Notes: generated by a model not told the origin, from the sequence alone. Shown: positions 1 to 6,078, numbered from the stretch's first letter. The stretch is 7,395 nucleotides of DNA from an uncultured Duganella sp. (GCA_946482635.1 CAMLSG010000245.1:1-7395), one strand, 5' to 3'. Program-made: numbers and translations.

Positions 1-11
1 GGTTTACCGGT

Positions 12-857
12 TTAAACGCGTTCCGCCGACTCAATAGTATTCATCAGCAGCATGGTAATGGTCATCGGACCCACGCCACCCGGCACCGGCGTGATATGCG
101 AAGCCACTTCCTTGATGCCCGCAAAGTCCACGTCGCCGCACAGCTTGCCGTTTTCATCGCGGTTGATGCCCACGTCGATCACGATGGCGCCCGGCTTCAC
201 CATATCAGCAGTCAGGGTATTGCGGCGGCCAGTTGCAGCCACCACGATATCCGCCTGGCGAGTGTGATAACCCAGGTCCGCGGTCCCACTATGGCAGATG
301 GTGACGGTTGCATTGGCTTGCAAGAGCAGCAGGCCCATTGGCTTGCCGACGGTGTTGGAGCGGCCGATCACGACAGCGTGCTTGCCCTTCAGGCTGACGC
401 CGGTCGATTCGATCAGCTTCATGCAGCCGTAGGGAGTGCATGGCAGGAAGCCTTCCAGGCCGGTCATCAGTTCACCGGCGCTAAGTACCGAGTAACCGTC
501 CACGTCCTTGGTGGTGGAGATGGCTTCGATCACCTTGTGCGGATCGATGTGCTTTGGCAGCGGCATCTGCACCAGGATGCCGTGGATGCTTGGATCGGCA
601 TTCAGGGTAGCGATGCGGTCGAGCAGGGCTTGCTCGCTCATGTCTGCCGCGTATTGCTCTTTCACCGAGCGGATGCCGGCGTCTTCGCAAGCCTTGACCT
701 TGTTGCGCACGTAGACATGGCTGGCCGGGTCGTCGCCGACCAGGATCACGGCCAGGCCGGGCTGCTTGCCCTTGGCGGTCAGTGCGGCGGCGCGGGAAGC
801 GATTTCGGCGCGCAGTTTTTGGGAGAGCGCTACTCCGTCGATCAGTTGTGCAGACAT
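12..857 (-). CDS. folD: Bifunctional methylenetetrahydrofolate dehydrogenase / methenyltetrahydrofolate cyclohydrolase (FolD)
   Basis: FolD is a cytoplasmic enzyme that oxidises 5,10-methylene-THF to 5,10-methenyl-THF with NADP+ and then hydrolyses it to 10-formyl-THF, feeding purine and formyl-methionine synthesis. The 281-residue protein is full length for the family. Visible motifs are YVRNK (49-53, with the catalytic lysine K53), VQMPLP (96-101), KDVDGY (117-122), the Rossmann-fold loop GRSNTVGKP (165-173), VIDVGINR (226-233) and the C-terminal PGGVGPMT signature (259-266). The ATG at 855-857 puts MSAQLIDG at the N-terminus, as expected for the family; I see no strong Shine-Dalgarno before it. 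The gene ends with TAA only 11 bases from the window edge, so its downstream neighbour is not visible. It is divergent from the ATPase pair. One mild oddity is glycine 191 in CHSGT, where I recall a basic residue in many relatives. The identification is secure. Confidence 0.97.
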   Translation of the reverse strand: MSAQLIDGVALSQKLRAEIASRAAALTAKGKQPGLAVILVGDDPASHVYVRNKVKACEDAGIRSVKEQYAADMSEQALLDRIATLNADPSIHGILVQMPLPKHIDPHKVIEAISTTKDVDGYSVLSAGELMTGLEGFLPCTPYGCMKLIESTGVSLKGKHAVVIGRSNTVGKPMGLLLLQANATVTICHSGTADLGYHTRQADIVVAATGRRNTLTADMVKPGAIVIDVGINRDENGKLCGDVDFAGIKEVASHITPVPGGVGPMTITMLLMNTIESAERV

Positions 858-868
858 GATTGCTTGGA

Positions 869-897
869 TTGGTGGAATGGAAAGTCGCCATTATAAA
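869..897 (+). promoter_or_regulatory. Candidate promoter of the tandem ATPase operon
   Basis: TTGGTG (869-874) and TATAAA (892-897) are separated by 17 bases, giving a weak -35 and a good -10 on the plus strand. Transcription would start near 904, leaving a leader of about 43 nucleotides before the ATG at 947. The -10 overlaps the folD -10 on the other strand, so the two divergent promoters would compete for the same bases. This is inferred from the sequence only. Confidence 0.35.
890..895 (-). promoter_or_regulatory. Candidate -10 element of folD (TATAAT)
   Basis: On the minus strand these bases read TATAAT, a perfect sigma-70 -10, 32 bases upstream of the folD ATG. That predicts a leader of about 25 nucleotides. 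I see no convincing -35 at the usual spacing: the region 912-919 reads GTGCAGCA on the minus strand. Promoter strength is therefore uncertain, and the assignment rests on position plus the -10 match. Confidence 0.45.
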
Positions 898-946
898 TGG
901 TGGCGGCCTTGTGCTGCACTGCACATGATTGTAAGCTTGCCAACAA

Positions 947-1711
947 ATGATCTCGTACCAGTTCCTGATTGACGCCCAACTGCGTCCCGACAAGACGCCC
1001 GATTTCTCGGCATATCCGTTCTGCCTGCCCGCCGTGCGCCATCTCGGCCGCCTTGAATTCGACCCGGCGGTGACCTTTATCGTCGGCGAAAACGGCTCGG
1101 GCAAGTCGACTCTGCTGGAAGGCCTGGCCGTCGCGCTGGGCTTCAACGCGGAAGGCGGCAGCAAGAATTTCAATTTCGGCACTCGCGATTCGCATTCGTG
1201 CTTGCATGAGTACTTGCGCGTCGCCCGAGGGGTACGCAAGCCGCGTGATGGCTATTTCCTGCGCGCGGAAAGTTATTTCAATGTCGCGACCGAAATCGAG
1301 CGGCTGGATGAGGATGATTCCCCGATCAATTCACCGCCTGTCATCAACTCGTACGGATATCGCTCGCTCCATGAGCAGTCCCATGGAGAATCTTTCCTCG
1401 CACTGCTCGAAAAGCGGTTTGGCGGTAAAGGCTTGTACATTCTCGACGAACCGGAAGCCGCGCTATCGCCGCAACGCCAGTTGCGCGCCTTGAAACGCAT
1501 CCACGAGCTGGTGCAGGGCGACTCGCAATTCGTGATCGCAACCCATTCGCCGATCCTGATGGCTTATCCGGAAGCCAGCATCTTCGTCTGCACGCCGGAA
1601 GGCATCCGCCAGCGCGCCTACGAAGACACCGAACACTACGAAGTCATGCACGACTTCATGGCAAACCCGCGCGGCGCGTTGAAGGCTGTGTTGGAGGGTG
1701 CCAAATCATGA
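947..1711 (+). CDS. ABC-type/AAA P-loop ATPase, first copy of a tandem pair (COG3910-like)
   Basis: This 254-residue soluble protein has the full set of ABC-class ATPase motifs and little else: Walker A GENGSGKST (47-55), a signature-like motif EQSHGES (143-149), Walker B with catalytic acid LYILDEPE (163-170, D167 and E168) and a switch histidine in ATHSP (H200). There is no transmembrane segment, coiled coil or hinge, so it is neither an SMC/Rad50 protein nor obviously a transporter subunit. The compact single-domain layout resembles the uncharacterised 'predicted ATPase' group COG3910, whose cellular role I do not know. The start is fixed by the paralogue, which begins with the same MISYQFLIDAQL. 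No clear Shine-Dalgarno precedes the ATG. The stop overlaps the next start by four bases, so translational coupling is likely. Residues 120-140 form a polar stretch ten residues longer than in the second copy. Confidence 0.88.
   Translation: MISYQFLIDAQLRPDKTPDFSAYPFCLPAVRHLGRLEFDPAVTFIVGENGSGKSTLLEGLAVALGFNAEGGSKNFNFGTRDSHSCLHEYLRVARGVRKPRDGYFLRAESYFNVATEIERLDEDDSPINSPPVINSYGYRSLHEQSHGESFLALLEKRFGGKGLYILDEPEAALSPQRQLRALKRIHELVQGDSQFVIATHSPILMAYPEASIFVCTPEGIRQRAYEDTEHYEVMHDFMANPRGALKAVLEGAKS
1544..1650 (+). repeat. Identical 107-base tract, copy in the first ATPase gene
   Basis: From the switch-histidine codon (CAT of ATHSP) onwards, this segment matches 2275-2381 without a single difference, including third codon positions. 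The flanks on both sides carry synonymous changes. The offset between copies is 731 bases. It codes for the strand and helix after the H-loop (HSPILMAYPEASIF and following residues). Confidence 0.9.
1693..1698 (+). promoter_or_regulatory. Strong ribosome binding site for the second ATPase
   Basis: GGAGGG lies inside the end of the first ATPase gene, nine bases before the ATG at 1708. It is a much better Shine-Dalgarno than anything before the first copy, so the second ATPase could be translated as well as or better than the first, beyond any coupling from the ATGA overlap. Confidence 0.7.
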
Positions 1712-2445
1712 TTTCGTACCAGTTTCTGATCGACGCACAGCTTCATCCCGACAAGACGCCTGATTTTTCGGCTTACCCCTTCTGCCTGCCCGCCGTACGC
1801 AACCTCGGCAAGATGGAGTTCGATCCGGCGGTGACGTTCATCGTCGGAGAAAACGGCTCGGGAAAATCGACGTTGCTGGAAGCGCTCGCGGTGGCACTTG
1901 GCTATAACGCGGAAGGTGGCAGCAAGAATTTTGGTTTCCGGACCCGCGCTTCGCACTCCTGCCTGCACGAATACCTGCGTATTGCGCGCGGCGTGCGTCT
2001 GCCCAGGGATGGGTTTTTCCTGCGTGCGGAGAGCTTTTTCAATCTTGCGACCGTGATAGAAGATCTTGACGTTGGAGGCGCTTATAGCGACCGCTCTTTG
2101 CACGAGCAATCGCATGGCGAATCCTTCATGGCCCTGCTACAGAATCGATTTCGCGGCAAGGGACTATATATCCTCGACGAACCGGAAGCGGCGCTGTCGC
2201 CGAGGCGGCAAATGGCCGCGCTGGCTCGGATCCACGAGCTGGTGCAGGGCGGCTCGCAATTCGTGATCGCGACGCATTCGCCGATCCTGATGGCTTATCC
2301 GGAAGCCAGCATCTTCGTCTGCACGCCGGAAGGCATCCGCCAGCGCGCCTACGAAGACACCGAACACTACGAAGTCATGCATGACTTCATGGCCAATCCG
2401 CGCGGCGCGATCAGGAAGCTGCTAGAGACTCCGAAAGAACCCTGA
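1708..2445 (+). CDS. ABC-type/AAA P-loop ATPase, second copy of a tandem pair (COG3910-like)
   Basis: This 245-residue protein is a close paralogue of the preceding gene product, about 85% identical by hand alignment. All ATPase motifs are intact: Walker A GENGSGKST (47-55), signature-like EQSHGES (133-139), Walker B LYILDEPE (153-160) and the switch histidine in ATHSP (H190). It lacks ten residues just before the signature motif (DVGGAYSDRS in place of a longer segment). The C-terminal tails also differ (RKLLETPKEP versus KAVLEGAKS). Neither copy is decayed, so both are probably functional. ATPases of this class hydrolyse ATP as dimers with two composite sites; a heterodimer of the two products is plausible but is an inference. 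The last 35 bases overlap the convergent DUF2071-like gene. The biological function is unknown. Confidence 0.88.
   Translation: MISYQFLIDAQLHPDKTPDFSAYPFCLPAVRNLGKMEFDPAVTFIVGENGSGKSTLLEALAVALGYNAEGGSKNFGFRTRASHSCLHEYLRIARGVRLPRDGFFLRAESFFNLATVIEDLDVGGAYSDRSLHEQSHGESFMALLQNRFRGKGLYILDEPEAALSPRRQMAALARIHELVQGGSQFVIATHSPILMAYPEASIFVCTPEGIRQRAYEDTEHYEVMHDFMANPRGAIRKLLETPKEP
2275..2381 (+). repeat. Identical 107-base tract, copy in the second ATPase gene
   Basis: This is the partner of the identical tract at 1544-1650. The first mismatch downstream is T2382 against C1651, and the first upstream is G2274 against C1543. Direct repeats of this length can recombine, so deletion of one ATPase copy by unequal exchange is possible. 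Confidence 0.9.
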
Positions 2446-3235
2446 ACTTCACGCGCGGCACGGCGAAGCAGAACGGGGCGCCCGCGTCGGCGCCAGCCAT
2501 CGGGCAGCGCACCGATTCCGCCTCCAGCGGCAGCACTTCATCAAGCGGGATCGGCAGGCTGATTTCAGACTCCGCCATGCGGCCAAGGCCTGGTACCTCG
2601 ATCATCGCCATGTGCTGGCATGCGAGGAAGCTGACTGCCTCGTCCCAACTCGCGAAAGCACCGGCCAGGTCCGCAGGCAAGTCGCGCTTTGCCGAGACAC
2701 GGGTGCGGGCAGCCAGTGTCGGCGCGCTGCCGGCGCCGGATTCGATGCTGGTGAAATATTCCTCGCCTTCGCGCGCATGCACGAAGCGTTCCGGCAGATG
2801 CGTCGGCAGGATATCGCTGAATATGCGCGTGCCCAGCGCATGCAGCGCGCGATCCATGACATTGCGCACGAAGTACACCTTTCCCGGCTCCTCCAGATAA
2901 AAGCGCCAGTTGCTTTGCAAAGGCGAAGGCAGCAGCCGGCGCGCCGGTCCCGCCAGCGCCGGACCGAAGTGCCCGTGGCGATAGGTCAGGATGCTGAACG
3001 GCGTCAGGCCGTTGCGCTGCCACAGGCGCACGCCGGCGGGCACCATCGCTTGCGCGGTCGCCGCGTCCATCATCCAGGTCAGGTAGACAACATCGCGCAC
3101 ATCGCTTTCAAGCGCCAGGAACGGCAAGCGTGAAAATACCGCGCGGCGGGCGGCGGCAATGCGGCGGGAATTGGCCAGGCGGGCGAACAATCGGCCGGGA
3201 AGGCCCGGCGTTGGATGAATGTAATTGTTAGTCAT
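2411..3235 (-). CDS. DUF2071 / YqjF-like protein
   Basis: This 274-residue protein looks like the DUF2071 (COG3361, YqjF) family, which has an acetoacetate-decarboxylase-like fold but no settled function. Supporting stretches are VYLTWMMDAATAQAMVPAGV (50-69, matching the family's opening 'xxLxWxxDxxxxxxxVPAG' pattern), GLTPFSILTYRHGHFGPAL (76-94) and a C-terminal PRVKFRVL (260-267). There is no signal peptide or clear membrane helix. The first 40 residues precede the recognisable domain and are rich in arginine and alanine; a later start is possible, although the ATG at 3233-3235 coincides with the predicted transcription start. The gene converges on the second ATPase, with a 35-base overlap at the 3' ends, and is divergent from the binding-protein gene. 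The family call comes from remembered patterns, not a search. Confidence 0.65.
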   Translation of the reverse strand: MTNNYIHPTPGLPGRLFARLANSRRIAAARRAVFSRLPFLALESDVRDVVYLTWMMDAATAQAMVPAGVRLWQRNGLTPFSILTYRHGHFGPALAGPARRLLPSPLQSNWRFYLEEPGKVYFVRNVMDRALHALGTRIFSDILPTHLPERFVHAREGEEYFTSIESGAGSAPTLAARTRVSAKRDLPADLAGAFASWDEAVSFLACQHMAMIEVPGLGRMAESEISLPIPLDEVLPLEAESVRCPMAGADAGAPFCFAVPRVKFRVLSESLAAS

Positions 3236-3245
3236 ATCGCGATAT
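3234..3245. repeat. Perfect 12-base palindrome between divergent start codons
   Basis: ATATCGCGATAT reads the same on both strands. It spans most of the 19-base gap between the starts of the DUF2071-like gene and the binding-protein gene, and overlaps the predicted minus-strand -10. It could be an operator for a symmetric regulator controlling both genes, or a chance palindrome. Confidence 0.5.
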
Positions 3246-3273
3246 CATAGGCGAATGAAGATAAAGGGGACAA
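3244..3273 (-). promoter_or_regulatory. Candidate promoter of the DUF2071-like gene, implying a leaderless mRNA
   Basis: On the minus strand TATGAT (3249-3244) is a five-of-six match to the -10. TTGTCC (3273-3268) is a four-of-six -35 at 18-base spacing. Transcription would start around 3235-3238, on or next to the A of the ATG at 3235. There is no Shine-Dalgarno, which fits a leaderless transcript. The -35 lies inside the first codons of the divergent gene. Confidence 0.4.
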
Positions 3274-4154
3274 TCACTCGCCTGGCGGCGCTTTTGCTCG
3301 CATGCGCCGCGTTCGACGCCAGGGCGGTGGATGCAGTCATCTTCGACCGCGCCGCATCGTCGGCCGACCTGCGGCGCGAGTACTCAAAGGCTTTGCTGCA
3401 GAAGGTGCTGGAGCGCACGGTCCCCGAATTCGGCGCCTACACCATTGAGTACGCCGACGCCCATATGGAGCGTCCGCGCCTGCTCGAAGCGCTTAAGGAA
3501 GGAAAGCTGATCAACGTCACAGCCTATCCTGCCGACGCCAAGTGGCTCAAGACGCTGCGCGCTGTGCCCGTGCCGACGGACATGGGCCTGCAAAGCTGGC
3601 GCATCGCCCTGATCGACAGCAAGAACCAGGAGCGGATGCACAAGCTGGCGCTGCCGGATGGACTCAAGCAGATGACAGCAGGTGTTGGTTCAGTGTGGGT
3701 CACGCGCGCATCGCTTCAGGATAACGGCTATAAATACGTCACGGGCAGTAATTACATCGGCCTGTTCGATATGCTGGTCGCTGGCCGCTTCGATTATTTC
3801 CCGCGCGGTGTGAACGAGATATTCCAGGAGTACGACTTGCGCAAGCAAGCCTTCCCGCAACTTGCGGTCGAAGACAGCATCCTCCTGCACGACAACATTC
3901 CGTCGATGTTCTTTGTCTCGCCCAGGAACCCGCGCCTGTACAAGCGCATCCACGCCGGCATGGAATCGCTATTGAAGGACGGGACGCTGGAGCGCTTCGT
4001 CCTTGAACATCACCGGCGCAGCCTGCAGCGAGCAAGGTTATGCAACCGCCGCCGCATCGACCTGCCGAACAAGGATATCGATCCGGCCATCCTGGCCCGC
4101 AAGGAACTGTGGCTCGATCCGTTTAACCCGCGCCACGGCTTTTGCCCGAGATGA
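3255..4154 (+). CDS. Secreted substrate-binding-protein-like protein (type 2 periplasmic binding fold)
   Basis: This 299-residue protein begins with a Sec-type signal: basic MKIKGTITR, a hydrophobic LAALLLACAAF core and a likely signal peptidase I site after ARA (22-24). LLAC (14-17) is a poor lipobox alternative. The mature part has the spacing of an extracellular solute-binding domain. AVPVPTDMGLQSWRIALID (about 92-110) and the segment around GSNYIGLFDMLVAGRFDYF (164-182) resemble the two hinge-linked lobes, where the latter pattern is typical of amino-acid-type binding proteins. The C-terminal ILARKELWLDPFNP (about 279-292) resembles orphan binding proteins I recall from betaproteobacteria. 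No permease or ATPase subunit for an importer is nearby, so it may serve sensing or be an orphan. I chose the ATG at 3255 over an upstream TTG at 3225 because it begins the signal peptide cleanly. The gene converges on the GGDEF-EAL gene, with a 32-base overlap. The ligand is unknown. Confidence 0.7.
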   Translation: MKIKGTITRLAALLLACAAFDARAVDAVIFDRAASSADLRREYSKALLQKVLERTVPEFGAYTIEYADAHMERPRLLEALKEGKLINVTAYPADAKWLKTLRAVPVPTDMGLQSWRIALIDSKNQERMHKLALPDGLKQMTAGVGSVWVTRASLQDNGYKYVTGSNYIGLFDMLVAGRFDYFPRGVNEIFQEYDLRKQAFPQLAVEDSILLHDNIPSMFFVSPRNPRLYKRIHAGMESLLKDGTLERFVLEHHRRSLQRARLCNRRRIDLPNKDIDPAILARKELWLDPFNPRHGFCPR

Positions 4155-5949
4155 CTGGCAGGGCGGGGCGCCGCAACAGCATCGCGCGCGCGTCCGGCTC
4201 CGGCAAGGGGCGGCTGAAGAAATAGCCCTGGATTTCGTCGCAGCCCTCTGCCAGCAGCAAGCGCACCTGGTCCTCGGTCTCTACCCCTTCCGCAATGGCC
4301 TTCAAGCCCAGGCTGTGCGCCAGGCTGATGACGGCGGTGACGATGGCATGGTCCTCGGCGTTGGTCGCCAGGCCGGAAGTAAAGCTCTTGTCGATCTTCA
4401 GCCGGTCTACCGGAAAGCGTTTCAGGTAACTCAGGTTGGAATAACCGGTGCCGAAATCGTCGATCGCCATATTGATGCCGATGGCCCGCAGGCGATGCAT
4501 CAGCGCGATGCAGCCCATCGGGTCGCCCATCGACAGGCTTTCGGTGAGTTCCAGTTCCAGCAGGCCGGGATCGACGCCGGACTTGGCCAGCGCGTCTTCC
4601 ACCGTCGTATCGAAGTCCTGCCGCGCAAATTGCGAGGCCGCGATATTGACTGCCACCGGCACCACCGGCACGCCGGCATCCTGCCACTCGCGCAAGGTGG
4701 TGCAAGTCTTTTCCAGCACCCACTTGCCGATATCGACGATCAGGTTGCTCTCTTCGGCCACCGGGATGAATTCCATCGGCGGCACCAGCCCCAGTTCCGG
4801 CGACTGCCAGCGCAGCAGGGCCTCCAGGCCGACGATCTCGCCGCTGCGCAAGTCGACCTGCGGCTGGAAGTGCAGCACGAACTCTTCGCGCTGCAAGGCG
4901 CGCAGCAAGCCTTGCTCAAGCGTCACCCGCGCGTCGAGGCGGCGCTGCATGTCCGGCGTGAAGAACTGCACATTGCTGCATGGCTGGCCTTTGCAGTGGT
5001 ACATGGCGATGTCCGCGTGGCGCAGCAGTTCTTCCGCGTCCAGGCCATCGTCAGGGTAGATGCTGAGGCCAATGCTGCCGCTGATGATGTGCTGCTGGCC
5101 GGACAGCGTGACCGGCTCCGCCAGCCGTTCGCTGATGCGTTCCGCCAGCATGGCCGGGGTCAGGTGGCCCTGCGAGCTGTCCAGCATCAGTACGAATTCG
5201 TCGCCGCCCAGCCGGGCCACGGTATCGCTGTCGCGCACGCAGGAGCGCAGCACGGCGGCTACGACGCGCAGCAATTCATCGCCGACCGCATGGCCGCGCG
5301 TGTCGTTGATCTGCTTGAATTTGTCCAGGTCGACAAACGCCACTGCCAGCGAGGTGCCGGCGCTGCGGGCTTTCTCGATTTCCTCGCCCAGGCGTTCCAG
5401 GAAGAAGGCGCGATTGGCCAGGCCGGTCAGTTCGTCGTGGGTGGCGCGATGGCGGATCGCCACCTGCTGCAGGCGCTCGGTGACATCGTGCGCCGCGTGC
5501 ATCACCGAATCGCGATTATTGAAGCGGATCGAGCATCCGAAGAATTCCACGTCCACCAGCTTGCCGTCCAGCCGCAGAAGGCGCAGCTCGCTGCGCTGGC
5601 GCTGGTGCACTTTGTCGAGCTCCATCGGGGTCCAGGCTTCGACCATCGGCCGGAACTGCTCCGGCACCCGGTCCAGGGCCAGCGTGCCAAGCAATTGCTC
5701 GGGGCAGGTAGCGCCGAATAGCCGTAGCGCGGCCTGGTTCAGGAAGGTGATGCGGCCTTCACAGTGGATCCAGATTGCATCGGGCGCCAGTTCCACCAGG
5801 TTGCGGTAGCGCAGTTCGCTCTCCTGCAGGAACTGGTTTTTTTCATAGAGCTCACGGCTTTTTTGCTCGAGCAATGACTCCGCCTCCTTGCGCGCAGTGC
5901 GTTCACGCTGCAAGGTCCGGGCCGAAACAAGGTCGGGCGTGCTCTCCAT
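4123..5949 (-). CDS. PAS-GGDEF-EAL cyclic-di-GMP diguanylate cyclase/phosphodiesterase
   Basis: This protein makes and/or degrades the second messenger c-di-GMP, which controls motility and biofilm. From the ATG at 5947-5949 it is 608 residues long, with no signal peptide or membrane segment, so it is cytoplasmic. In order there is a charged coiled coil (about 8-45, RERTARKEAESLLEQKSREL), a PAS domain (about 46-160), a GGDEF domain (about 165-325) and an EAL domain (about 335-590). The cyclase motif GGDEF (248-252) is intact. It is preceded at the correct five-residue distance by an RDSD inhibitory I-site (239-242). EAL (376-378), ELTES (467-471), DDFGTGYSNL (497-506), KIDKSF (518-523) and EGVET (554-558) support an active phosphodiesterase. 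An in-frame TTG at 5985 would add 12 residues; neither start has a good ribosome site, and I prefer the ATG. The ligand of the PAS domain cannot be read from sequence. Confidence 0.93.
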   Translation of the reverse strand: MESTPDLVSARTLQRERTARKEAESLLEQKSRELYEKNQFLQESELRYRNLVELAPDAIWIHCEGRITFLNQAALRLFGATCPEQLLGTLALDRVPEQFRPMVEAWTPMELDKVHQRQRSELRLLRLDGKLVDVEFFGCSIRFNNRDSVMHAAHDVTERLQQVAIRHRATHDELTGLANRAFFLERLGEEIEKARSAGTSLAVAFVDLDKFKQINDTRGHAVGDELLRVVAAVLRSCVRDSDTVARLGGDEFVLMLDSSQGHLTPAMLAERISERLAEPVTLSGQQHIISGSIGLSIYPDDGLDAEELLRHADIAMYHCKGQPCSNVQFFTPDMQRRLDARVTLEQGLLRALQREEFVLHFQPQVDLRSGEIVGLEALLRWQSPELGLVPPMEFIPVAEESNLIVDIGKWVLEKTCTTLREWQDAGVPVVPVAVNIAASQFARQDFDTTVEDALAKSGVDPGLLELELTESLSMGDPMGCIALMHRLRAIGINMAIDDFGTGYSNLSYLKRFPVDRLKIDKSFTSGLATNAEDHAIVTAVISLAHSLGLKAIAEGVETEDQVRLLLAEGCDEIQGYFFSRPLPEPDARAMLLRRPALPVISGKSRGAG

Positions 5950-5963
5950 GTTTCCGAGTATAC

Positions 5964-5979
5964 GTAGGAGATTTCCTAC
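5964..5979 (-). promoter_or_regulatory. Small hairpin in the leader of the GGDEF-EAL gene
   Basis: GTAGGA and TCCTAC form a perfect six-base inverted repeat around a four-base loop, 14 bases upstream of the preferred ATG. As RNA it would be a short stem near the ribosome landing area; as DNA it could be a small operator. If translation starts at the TTG at 5985, the repeat is coding. Confidence 0.4.
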
Positions 5980-6026
5980 CGACAATTAAGCAATGAAACC
6001 ATTTGTAGATCCGCAACGTATTTCAC

Positions 6027-6032
6027 ATTATA
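6027..6032 (-). promoter_or_regulatory. Candidate -10 element of the GGDEF-EAL gene (TATAAT)
   Basis: The minus strand reads TATAAT, a perfect -10, giving a start near 6020 and a leader of roughly 70 nucleotides to the ATG at 5949. The -35 at 17-base spacing (TTTCAA, 6055-6050) is weak. It lies on the same six bases as the predicted -35 of aceE on the opposite strand, so the two divergent promoters appear interlocked. Confidence 0.45.
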
Positions 6033-6049
6033 AAATTCACTTCCGCAAT

Positions 6050-6078
6050 TTGAAAAACGCCGGATTCACTGATAGAAT
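6050..6078 (+). promoter_or_regulatory. Sigma-70-like promoter of aceE with extended -10
   Basis: TTGAAA (6050-6055) and TAGAAT (6073-6078) are each five-of-six consensus matches at the ideal 17-base spacing. TG at 6070-6071 adds an extended -10. The predicted start is near 6085, leaving a leader of about 88 nucleotides before the aceE ATG. This is the best promoter in the window. Confidence 0.7.

Noticed and set aside
96..896. Plus-strand frame of 266 codons opposite folD
   Set aside because: It is an antisense shadow of folD with biased composition and no motif.
481..1239. Minus-strand frame of 252 codons spanning the folD start and the ATPase start
   Set aside because: Its second half is an arginine-rich out-of-frame reading of folD and its first half is antisense to the ATPase Walker A region. 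No domain is visible.
947..2445. ATPase pair as a phage-defence or SMC-like DNA repair system
   Set aside because: There is no nuclease, methylase, TOPRIM domain, coiled coil or mobile-element context. P-loop motifs alone do not justify a defence call.
2612..3133. Plus-strand frame of 173 codons opposite the DUF2071-like gene
   Set aside because: It is R/Q/A-rich with no domain. The minus-strand frame is longer and has a family-like pattern.
3268..3305. Lipoprotein signal (LLAC) in the binding-protein gene
   Set aside because: Leucine at -2 is unfavourable, and a standard ARA signal peptidase I site follows a few residues later, so a soluble periplasmic protein is more likely.
4003..5721. 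Long open frame on the plus strand (572 codons) opposite the GGDEF-EAL gene
   Set aside because: It is antisense to a gene with clear catalytic motifs. Its translation is rich in Q, H, R and A with no recognisable domain, as expected from the reverse frame of high-GC coding DNA.
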